DNA from: Mucilaginibacter paludis DSM 18603
GTDB taxonomy: Bacteria > Bacteroidota > Bacteroidia > Sphingobacteriales > Sphingobacteriaceae
Length of the DNA: 64,000 nucleotides
Assembly: GCF_000166195.2 (NCBI RefSeq)
Contig: NZ_CM001403.1
Location: forward strand, 6,218,432 to 6,282,431
Direction of reading: 5' to 3'
Every line of letters begins with the position of its first letter. Position 1 is the stretch's first letter. The notes under the pieces were generated by a model, which worked only from the letters and a program-made list of their open reading frames with translations, made no database searches and was not told the origin of the DNA. A program made the translations under genes and the position numbers. Positions 17,785 to 24,930 of the stretch are shown piece by piece.

Positions 17785-20325
17785 ATGAAATATATTCTAT
17801 CCATTTGTTTCGTGTCGTTTTTATTATCGGCAAACGCGCAAAGTTTTATTATCAAAGGTACGGTTAGCGATGCCACATCTAATCAGCCGTTATCCAATGT
17901 GAGCGTGTCGGTTTTGGGGAGCAGTAACGGCGTTAATACCGACGAAAACGGCAGATATCAGTTAGCGGTACCCAACAAACCTACCCAGCAGTTAAGTGTT
18001 ACATCTATAGGCTATAAAAGCCTGCTGCGTAAAATAGCAGCCGGAAAAGATCAGGTGATCAATATCAAACTATCTGCCGAAGGCAAAACCATGAACGAGG
18101 TTTCAGTACTTTCTGCAAAAAAAGAAAAGTACAAAAATAAGGATAACCCGGCTGTAGAACTTATTCGCAAGGTGATCCAGAACAAAGACCATAACCGGCC
18201 CGAGAGCTATGATTATATTGAGTACAAGCAATATGAGAAATTGCAATTCTCCATCATCAACTTATCGCCGGATATCTCCAATAAAAAACTGCTTCATCAA
18301 TACAAGTTCTTGTTTGATAACCGCGATACTACAACCTTACCCGGAAAATCGTTATTACCGGTGTTTTTGAGCGAGAAGTTGAGCCGGAATTATTACCGCA
18401 AAAGTCCGGAAATTCATAAAACGGTTGTTGAGGGCAGTAAGATACAAAACATCATCAATTTTGTGGATAACGAGGGTATCAACACCTACCTGAACAGGAT
18501 GTACGCGCAGGTTGATATTTACTCGAACAATATATTTTTGATGACCAACCAGTTTTTAAGCCCAATTGCCGATGCTGCCCCAACATTTTATAAGTTTTTT
18601 ATTACCGATACCCTTGTGGTGAATAACACTAAGCTGGTTGGCTTAAGCTTTACCCCGCGCAACGGTAACGACATGCTTTTTGAGGGCGAAATTTATGTTA
18701 CGCTGGATGGCAATTACGCGGTTGAAAAGGCACGGCTATCTATTAACAAAAATATCAACCTGAACTGGGTTAGGGGGATGAAGGTTGACCTGAGTTATGA
18801 AAGCAGCGCCGATGGACGATACCACCTGAGCCGGAGTTATATGGCTGCCGATTTTGGCATTACCAAAAAAGGCCTGGGCGGCATTTTTGGCGAACGGACA
18901 CTTACCTTTAAAAACTACGTGTTTAATAAAACCGAACCTGAAAATGTTTATACCGGTCCGGAAATTGAGATGCCAGCAGTAGCCCAGCAGCATGACCCGC
19001 AGTTTTGGGCCGCCAGCCGCGGTAAAGATACTTTGACCAGGGCCGAGGCACATACGTATAAAAATATCGACAGCCTGCAAAAAATGCCTGCTTACCGGCG
19101 TACCATGGATGTGATTGATTTGTTAACCGTGGGCTTTAAAACATTTGATAAATTTGAGGTAGGCCCTATTAATACCTTTGCCAGCTTTAACGCAGTTGAA
19201 GGGTTTAGAACCCGTTTGGGAGGCCGCACTACCACCGGCTTTAGCACCCGTTACTATTTTGAAAGCTATGGCGCTTATGGTTTTAGGGATAAGCAATTTA
19301 AATACCTTTTTGCCGGCAGCTACGCTTTTAATAACAAGTCTATTTACACTTTTCCGCAGCATTATCTCAGGGCCAGTGTGCAGCGCGAAATTAAAATTCC
19401 GGGTGCCGAAGTGGCTTTCTCGCAGCAGGATAATTTGTTTTTGTCGTTTAAACGCGGCGAAGACAACAAGTACCTGTACAACAACTACTATAAGCTGGAT
19501 TATGTGAGCGAGTTTGAAAATCATTTTTCGTACAATCTTCAGTTTAAAAACTGGCGGCAGGAGCCCGCGGGTTCGCTGTATTTTGTTAACCAGGTTAACG
19601 GTCTGCCTAACTACCTCAGCAGCGTTACCACTACTGAGCTGGCAGTAGGTTTCCGTTATGCTCCGCACGAAAGGCTGATTCAGGGAAAGCTTTACCGCAT
19701 CCCGATACCGAGTAAATATCCGGTGATCAGCCTTGATTATAAACAGGGTGTAAAAGGCCTTTTTAATGGCGAATACAATTACCAGAATTTACATTTAAGG
19801 GTGGATAAACGCTTTTACCTATCGCAATTGGGCTATACGGATGTTTCGTTTGAGGGCGCGTACCTGTTTGGCCAGGTGCCTTTCCCCTTGTTAACCATCC
19901 ACAGGGCAAATCAAACATTTGCTTACGAGCCTGATTCGTATAACCTGATGAATTTTTTGGAGTTTGTAAGTGATCATTACGCCGGGCTAAATGTTGAACA
20001 TTGTTTCAACGGCTTTTTCTTCAACAAGATACCGCTGGTTAAGAAGTTGAAGTGGCGCGAGTACATTACCTTTAAAACCCTATATGGCGGCGTACGTGAT
20101 GAGAATAACCCAGACATCCATCCTAACTTATTGCAATACCCGGTAAATGCTCAGCACATCCCCGAAACTTATACCTTGGGTAAAACACCTTATACCGAGG
20201 GTAGTGTAGGCATTGGTAACATATTTAAAGTGTTAAGGCTGGACCTGGTGGAGCGGTTTAACTATCTTGATCACCCCAATGCCACTCATTTCGGCGTGAG
20301 AACAAGCGCTTTATTTGATTTTTAG
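17785..20325 (+). CDS. DUF5686 outer membrane protein with carboxypeptidase-like regulatory domain
   Basis: An 846-residue outer membrane protein of Bacteroidota. It has a signal peptide (residues 1-18, ending SANAQ), then a carboxypeptidase-regulatory-like Ig domain (about 22-110, with GTVSDATSNQPLSNVSVSV), then the DUF5686 body and a C-terminal beta-barrel ending in aromatic Phe (ALFDF). The family is common next to housekeeping genes, but its substrate is unknown. It may be a surface-exposed transporter or assembly factor; that is inference. It is followed by a short intergenic element and moaA. Confidence 0.85.
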   Translation: MKYILSICFVSFLLSANAQSFIIKGTVSDATSNQPLSNVSVSVLGSSNGVNTDENGRYQLAVPNKPTQQLSVTSIGYKSLLRKIAAGKDQVINIKLSAEGKTMNEVSVLSAKKEKYKNKDNPAVELIRKVIQNKDHNRPESYDYIEYKQYEKLQFSIINLSPDISNKKLLHQYKFLFDNRDTTTLPGKSLLPVFLSEKLSRNYYRKSPEIHKTVVEGSKIQNIINFVDNEGINTYLNRMYAQVDIYSNNIFLMTNQFLSPIADAAPTFYKFFITDTLVVNNTKLVGLSFTPRNGNDMLFEGEIYVTLDGNYAVEKARLSINKNINLNWVRGMKVDLSYESSADGRYHLSRSYMAADFGITKKGLGGIFGERTLTFKNYVFNKTEPENVYTGPEIEMPAVAQQHDPQFWAASRGKDTLTRAEAHTYKNIDSLQKMPAYRRTMDVIDLLTVGFKTFDKFEVGPINTFASFNAVEGFRTRLGGRTTTGFSTRYYFESYGAYGFRDKQFKYLFAGSYAFNNKSIYTFPQHYLRASVQREIKIPGAEVAFSQQDNLFLSFKRGEDNKYLYNNYYKLDYVSEFENHFSYNLQFKNWRQEPAGSLYFVNQVNGLPNYLSSVTTTELAVGFRYAPHERLIQGKLYRIPIPSKYPVISLDYKQGVKGLFNGEYNYQNLHLRVDKRFYLSQLGYTDVSFEGAYLFGQVPFPLLTIHRANQTFAYEPDSYNLMNFLEFVSDHYAGLNVEHCFNGFFFNKIPLVKKLKWREYITFKTLYGGVRDENNPDIHPNLLQYPVNAQHIPETYTLGKTPYTEGSVGIGNIFKVLRLDLVERFNYLDHPNATHFGVRTSALFDF

Positions 20326-20340
20326 CAGCTTTTTCAGCGT

Positions 20341-20422
20341 TAGGGATAGCAGCGGAAAGCCCGCAATGCAGCGGAGCGGAATGAGGACTTGGAACGGATA
20401 GCCCGGGCCGAAGGCAACGCCC
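20341..20422. other. candidate conserved intergenic element with two GCGGAWAGCCC-type boxes
   Basis: Directly after the DUF5686 stop are GGGATAGCAGCGGAAAGCCC and, 30 bases on, a second related box GGAACGGATAGCCCGGGCC, followed by AAGGCAACGCCC. I remember this two-box pattern as recurring between genes in Sphingobacteriaceae and other Bacteroidota, but cannot verify it. GCCGAAGGC can form a small hairpin. Its function is unknown; it might be a 3'-end processing or repeat element. Confidence 0.4.
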
Positions 20423-20523
20423 ATGGTTATTACCTGCCCTGAACGATAGGGGAAAGAAGCTCAAAACATTGTCAAAATATTGATGTTTATCCAATTTCCG
20501 GATATAATAAATAAATTTGTATA

Positions 20524-21477
20524 ATGGGTGAATTGCAGGATATATATGGTCGCGGTTTTAAAACTTTACGGGTGAGCCTTTTGAGCACCTGTAACCTGGG
20601 CTGTATTTACTGCACGATGGGCAGCGAAGATGAGATAGCGTATGATCATCGCCCGCAAACCCCGGCTGCCCGGTTTATTGAATTAATTGCTGCTGTGCAT
20701 GCGCATACAGGCTTAAAAACGATCCGCTTAACAGGGGGCGAGCCTTTGCTTTACCGGGAGTTGGAGGCAGTGATAAGTGGTATAAAAGCACTTGGGATTA
20801 CGGATATCAGGATGACCTCGAATGCTTTTTTACTGGAACGCAGTGCAGAAAAATTGCAGCAGGCAGGGTTGAGGTCCGTTAATGTTTCGCTGGACGCGAT
20901 GGATGCCAATACCTTTTTTGCCATGACACGGCGCAAGCAGCTACCGCGTACACTGCAAGGCATTGAAGCAGCTATTGACGCCGGGTTGGAAGTAAAGATT
21001 AACTCGGTTATTATGCGGGGTAAAAACCATGATGAGGTATTGCCCTTGCTGGAATATGCTTTTGAGCACAAGGTACCAATACGCTTTTTAGAGGTGATGT
21101 CGATGGGGCATTTATTTGGTAAGGCCGGGCAATATTTATTTACGCAGCAAAATATGCTGGATACCATTGCCACCCGCTATAGCTTTACGCGCCTGCCACG
21201 AAAGCCATCGGCAACGGCCAATTACTGGCAAACCGCGCAAGGCGACGTATTTGGAATTATAGGTAACGAGAGCGCGCCTTTTTGCCAGGATTGCAACCGG
21301 CTGCGTTTGGATGCCGAAGGCAATATTTACGGCTGCCTGAGCAGTAACAACCCCATTGCCCTAAACGGTAGCGAAAGCAGCGGGGAACTAAATGAGAAAT
21401 TACAACAAGCCATGCACCAGAAACAGAGCCTGCATTTTGTGGGGAGCGAGTTGAGTATGATGCATATTGGGGGCTGA
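20524..21477 (+). CDS. moaA: GTP 3',8-cyclase MoaA
   Basis: Radical SAM enzyme (317 aa) for the first step of molybdenum cofactor synthesis, converting GTP to 3',8-cyclo-GTP. The N-terminal 4Fe-4S cluster motif is CNLGCIYC (Cys23, Cys27, Cys30). The second cluster is at CQDCNRLRLD...GC (Cys254, Cys257, Cys271). TGGEPLLY fits the SAM-binding GGE motif. The protein ends in Gly-Gly, as needed in MoaA. The start ATG at 20524 gives the usual short lead before YGRGFKTLRVSL. Repeats separate it from moaD and moaE downstream; moaC is not in the window. Confidence 0.96.
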   Translation: MGELQDIYGRGFKTLRVSLLSTCNLGCIYCTMGSEDEIAYDHRPQTPAARFIELIAAVHAHTGLKTIRLTGGEPLLYRELEAVISGIKALGITDIRMTSNAFLLERSAEKLQQAGLRSVNVSLDAMDANTFFAMTRRKQLPRTLQGIEAAIDAGLEVKINSVIMRGKNHDEVLPLLEYAFEHKVPIRFLEVMSMGHLFGKAGQYLFTQQNMLDTIATRYSFTRLPRKPSATANYWQTAQGDVFGIIGNESAPFCQDCNRLRLDAEGNIYGCLSSNNPIALNGSESSGELNEKLQQAMHQKQSLHFVGSELSMMHIGG

Positions 21478-21511
21478 GGTAGTTGCGAGGATAATTGTTT
21501 TACTTAAATTA

Positions 21512-21797
21512 TCGTCATTGCGAGTAACTCACCAGCCAGCCGGAAAAAACATGGATGACGTTTGAACCTCGTAGATTTTTTGGTGCAGATTTAAAAGCGG
21601 GCAGAGGCCCGACTGCACGCCGGGCCAGGAGTTGGCTTCGCGGGCGGAAGGATCGGGCAGTCTTGACTTTTTGGTTACTTTTGTGTCAAGACAAAAGTAA
21701 CAGCCCTTCACGCGGCGATTGAGCGTGCCGATGTTCTAATTTATGAATACTGATGATCGGAGCAAAAATAGACGCACTGATAATCAAAGACTTAACA
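21512..21797 (-). repeat. structured dispersed repeat, copy 2
   Basis: The same element as at 13826 and 48509, in reverse orientation. On + the helix arms are GTTACTTTTGT (21674-21684) and ACAAAAGTAAC (21691-21701), with the loop GTCAAG pairing to CTTGAC at 21662-21667. In its own direction it ends CTCGCAATGACG (21512-21523), identical to the right end of the small MITE-like repeat. It sits between moaA and moaD. Confidence 0.85.
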
Positions 21798-21800
21798 ATA

Positions 21801-21903
21801 CGTAATTATAAGGAGGAACGACGAAGCAATCTTTATGCTATACAGGGCGAACCTGCAGAGCGGCTCTGCCTATGTAGAGATTGCTTCGTACCTCGCAATG
21901 ACG
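21801..21903 (+). repeat. MITE-like palindromic repeat, copy A
   Basis: A roughly 100-bp unit. The left arm GGAACGACGAAGCAATC and right arm GATTGCTTCGTACCTCGC are imperfect inverted copies around an inner GCAGAGCGGCTCTGC hairpin. The left terminus is degenerate (CGTAATTATAAGG for the usual CGTCATTGCGAGG). The right end CGCAATGACG is intact. Confidence 0.8.
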
Positions 21904-21913
21904 CTTGGAGAGG

Positions 21914-22003
21914 TAGGAGGAACGACGAAGCAATATATATGCTATACAGGGCGAACGTGCAGAGCGGATTTGCATGTGTAGAGATTACTTCGCACGTCGC
22001 AGC
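21914..22003 (+). repeat. MITE-like palindromic repeat, copy B
   Basis: Direct tandem neighbour of copy A in the same orientation (GGAACGACGAAGCAAT...GAGATTACTTCGCACG). It is more degenerate, has lost its terminal GCAATGACG, and lies just upstream of moaD. Confidence 0.7.
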
Positions 22004-22040
22004 TACAAAGTTCCAGACGCCTATAACAATTAAATATAAA

Positions 22041-22274
22041 ATGAAAATACAGGTTTTTGCTATTTTAAAAGATTACTTCGACAAGGAGTTTGAGTTGGAT
22101 ACCGACGTTTCCGACATAGTATCGTTACAGCAACACCTGTCGGTTTTAAATACCGGGGCGGCTGGCATTTTGAAAATTTGCCGGTTTGCCGTTCACGATG
22201 AATTTGTTGACCAAAATTATACCCTGAGAAACGATGATACAATATGCATATTCCCACCCAGTAGCGGAGGTTGA
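22041..22274 (+). CDS. moaD: molybdopterin synthase small subunit MoaD
   Basis: Ubiquitin-like sulfur carrier (77 aa) that as C-terminal thiocarboxylate donates sulfur to precursor Z. The protein ends FPPSSGG, with the essential Gly-Gly. The start at 22041 (MKIQVFAILKDYF) gives the normal beta-grasp N-terminus. The frame stays open upstream through two repeat units, but that 96-residue extension is repeat-derived and should not be counted. Its last 41 bases overlap the start of moaE, so the two synthase subunits are probably coupled. Confidence 0.93.
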   Translation: MKIQVFAILKDYFDKEFELDTDVSDIVSLQQHLSVLNTGAAGILKICRFAVHDEFVDQNYTLRNDDTICIFPPSSGG

Positions 22275-22695
22275 GCTACCAGCCTTATCGGCAACTCCGC
22301 TGGACGTTGTTGATCTGTTAGCCCGGGCACACCACCCGCGTGCCGGTGCAGTAGTATTATTCAGCGGCGAGGTGCGCAACCATAACAACGGTATGGATGT
22401 TGATTACCTTGAATACGAGGCACATGAGAGCATGGCAACGAAAATGATAGCCGATATTCTGACCGATGCCCGCCAGCAATGGCCGCTCAATATAGCCGTT
22501 GCTCAACACCGTACAGGCAAGGTTAGCGTAGGCGAAACGGCTGTTATCGTAATTACAGCGTCTGCACATCGTGGCGAGGCTTATGCCGCCAACCAGTATA
22601 TTATAGATAGGATTAAACACGAAGCCACCATTTGGAAATGCGAGTATTTTAGCGATGGCTCGCGGCAGTGGGGTGGTAATTGTAGCTGCCATTGA
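22234..22695 (+). CDS. moaE: molybdopterin synthase catalytic subunit MoaE
   Basis: The 153-residue large subunit of molybdopterin synthase. Motifs are GAVVLFSGEVRNHNNG, LEYEAHESMATK, the HRTGKVSVGE region and IKHEATIWKCEYFSDGSRQW, which carries the catalytic lysine. It works as a heterotetramer with MoaD. The ATG at 22234 lies inside moaD, giving a 41-base overlap. No later start would keep the N-terminal strand, and no ATG occurs before residue 53. Confidence 0.95.
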   Translation: MIQYAYSHPVAEVELPALSATPLDVVDLLARAHHPRAGAVVLFSGEVRNHNNGMDVDYLEYEAHESMATKMIADILTDARQQWPLNIAVAQHRTGKVSVGETAVIVITASAHRGEAYAANQYIIDRIKHEATIWKCEYFSDGSRQWGGNCSCH

Positions 22696-22862
22696 TGAGT
22701 TAGGAAAGAAGTGAGAAGCTGGAAGTAGGAAGCAGTAATCAAGAAGCAAGAGAAGTGAGAAACGATCAAATAAAAAGTGTCTTGTACTGAACTATTGGTC
22801 AAGAAGCGTTTAATTGTTTAGTTTGTCGTTCATACATGCACTGTTAAGTAAAGTAACCACCA

Positions 22863-23141
22863 ATGAAACCCACCATTAAAATAGAGTACTGCCCCAAATG
22901 TGGATGGATGTTGCGGGCTGCATACATGGCGCAGGAGTTGCTCACTACGTTTAGCGATGATGTATATGGGGTGCTTTTACAGCCGAGCGAACTGAGCGGC
23001 ACCTACCAGATCAGTGTAAACGATGTTGTATTGTTTGACCGAAGTGATGCCGGGCGTTTCCCGGAAGTTAAAGAATTAAAGCAGCTGGTACGTGACGTTG
23101 TTGCGCCAGGTAAAAGTTTGGGGCACTCGGATAAAAAGTAA
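22863..23141 (+). CDS. SelT/SelW/SelH-family (Rdx) thioredoxin-like protein
   Basis: A 92-residue protein with an N-terminal redox motif CPKC (Cys10, Cys13), the cysteine form of the CxxU of selenoprotein W, in the context IKIEYCPKCGWMLRA. The length and the central VLLQPSELSGTYQI match the family, which is implicated in thiol redox reactions with poorly known partners. Its stop lies only 5 bases from the stop of the convergent PAS protein gene, so the 3' ends must overlap. Confidence 0.88.
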   Translation: MKPTIKIEYCPKCGWMLRAAYMAQELLTTFSDDVYGVLLQPSELSGTYQISVNDVVLFDRSDAGRFPEVKELKQLVRDVVAPGKSLGHSDKK

Positions 23142-23146
23142 AATTG

Positions 23147-24781
23147 TTATTTTACGCCGGGCAGTTTCTCGTTAATGGTATCATGTATTTTGTGGATAAT
23201 ATGGTCCAATTGTGTTGTGCATTCGTCCAGCAGAGATAAGTACTCATCTTTTTCGGCTACATCATCTGTATCTTTAATGAGACCCATCAGGCCCATGATG
23301 GAAGCCGCCGGTCGCCTTAATTCGTGCGAGCTTAGCCAGGCAATATCCCTTAAAATAATATTTTGCTTGGTTATTTCCCCTTCTTTTTCTTTGCGGGCGG
23401 TTACGTTGTTATGTACGGATATATATCCGGTAAACTGTCCGTCATCAAATAAGGGAGTAAATTCTATGTTTACCCAATACGGTTGTTTAGTTTTACTGTA
23501 GTTGATGATTTCTGCCGAGAATGCTTCCCGCTTTTCAATAGCCTGTTTAATGATGGTAACTTCCGGCGCATTTTCTGTCGCAATTAAAAACGAGGCCGGA
23601 TTTAAGCCCTGTACTTCTTCCAGGGCATAGCCGGTAAAATCCTCAAATGCTTTGTTTACCCAGGTGATGCGGTTCTCGGTATCTTGGATGAGCACCATAT
23701 TGTTTATTTTGGTGATGATATTACCTAATTTTTTATTCTCGTTGTTAATCAGGTCTTTTTCATGCTCTATACGTTTCAGCTCGGTTATATCCTGCATAGT
23801 TCCGCGTACTTTAAACGGTATTCCGTTAATGTACTCCAGTTTGCCTAACTCGCGGATGTACCTGATATCGTTTTTACCCAAATAAAAGCGGTGTACAACA
23901 TCCAGATCGCGGCCTTCGTCTATCGTTATTTTTGCTGCCTTTAAAAAAAGTTCGCGGTCGTCCTTGTAAACAGTTTTTAAAAAACGGACATAGCTCACTT
24001 CCACCTTGCTTTTATCCAGGTTAAATATGTTGAACATCTCATCAGAAAGTACGAGCTTGTTATCAACAATATAATAATCCCATCCGGCAATTTTTGATAG
24101 TTCTTGTATGTCGCTTAGTCTTTTCTTTTCGTTAGCCAATGTCAGGTTGAGCTGTTTCAGTTTGTCATCGTTCATTATCTTTTCGGTACAGTCGTGTGCT
24201 AAAATCATTACTGCGTCTTTTTTTAAAAACTTGATCCGTTGGGATGATATATCAACAAAAATTAACGATCCATCTTTTTTTACATGTGTCCAGATTCCCG
24301 ATTTCTGAAATTTTCCTTCATCTTTAATGGCGTTAACCACGTTGCCAGCATCGTTATCTCCATTTCTTATCGCTTTAATCGTAAGATTTAAAAACTCGCG
24401 TTTGGTATAACCGTATGTGGTTACTGCGGCATCGTTAACAGAAATAAATTTTAAAGATACAGGATCGTATATCCACATCGGGTTTGGGTTACTAAGATAT
24501 AGGTCGCGATACTCGTTCTCCCTATTCACAATTCTCCTGTTGCTATGTCTTATTAAAAAAAACAAGATTGTCCCGGTGCCTATTACAAAAACTACGCCCT
24601 TACCCGAGTTAATAATTGCATAAGTTGCAGCGTTAAACGTGTTCCTAAATATATATAGGGTATAATCGCTCGAAAATATCCATAAAAGACTTATAGTAAT
24701 ATAAATAAGTACTATTTTAAATGAACCTGATTTAATTACAGAGTTGTAAAATTTAGTTAATCCAGTGGTTCGAACTTCCAT
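23147..24781 (-). CDS. membrane PAS sensor with HisKA domain but no ATPase domain
   Basis: A 544-residue sensor. Two membrane segments (about 21-43 and 58-77) are followed by at least three PAS domains (about 88-200, 215-335, 350-465). The protein closes with a dimerisation helix carrying the H-box SSHELRRPAAS (His486). It then stops at residue 544, before any HATPase domain with N, G1 and G2 boxes. The stop is clean and no ATPase remnant is visible downstream, where the SelW-like gene begins at once on the other strand. It may be phosphorylated in trans or act as a dimer partner; that is inference. Confidence 0.85.
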   Translation of the reverse strand: MEVRTTGLTKFYNSVIKSGSFKIVLIYITISLLWIFSSDYTLYIFRNTFNAATYAIINSGKGVVFVIGTGTILFFLIRHSNRRIVNRENEYRDLYLSNPNPMWIYDPVSLKFISVNDAAVTTYGYTKREFLNLTIKAIRNGDNDAGNVVNAIKDEGKFQKSGIWTHVKKDGSLIFVDISSQRIKFLKKDAVMILAHDCTEKIMNDDKLKQLNLTLANEKKRLSDIQELSKIAGWDYYIVDNKLVLSDEMFNIFNLDKSKVEVSYVRFLKTVYKDDRELFLKAAKITIDEGRDLDVVHRFYLGKNDIRYIRELGKLEYINGIPFKVRGTMQDITELKRIEHEKDLINNENKKLGNIITKINNMVLIQDTENRITWVNKAFEDFTGYALEEVQGLNPASFLIATENAPEVTIIKQAIEKREAFSAEIINYSKTKQPYWVNIEFTPLFDDGQFTGYISVHNNVTARKEKEGEITKQNIILRDIAWLSSHELRRPAASIMGLMGLIKDTDDVAEKDEYLSLLDECTTQLDHIIHKIHDTINEKLPGVK

Positions 24782-24930
24782 AAAATGCTTTTTAGCACAA
24801 ATTAGGTTGTGATAAAGTTCACGAAAGTTAATAAATAAATATCAATGTGTTTTAATATTGTAACGTCAATATCTTGATTTTCAAATATTTTAAACGAAAG
24901 TAACATCCTTTACCTAAGTTATATAAAAAA

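Noticed and set aside
19123..19668. 181-codon frame opposite the DUF5686 gene
   Set aside because: It lies within a strongly supported gene on the other strand and has a shadow-like composition.
21753..22040. N-terminal extension of moaD through repeats
   Set aside because: The extra 96 residues are translated from two MITE-like copies; MoaD normally starts at MKIQVF.
24765..24781. GTTCGAA as a possible tRNA T-loop
   Set aside because: It lies at the start of the PAS gene with no acceptor or anticodon arms around it.
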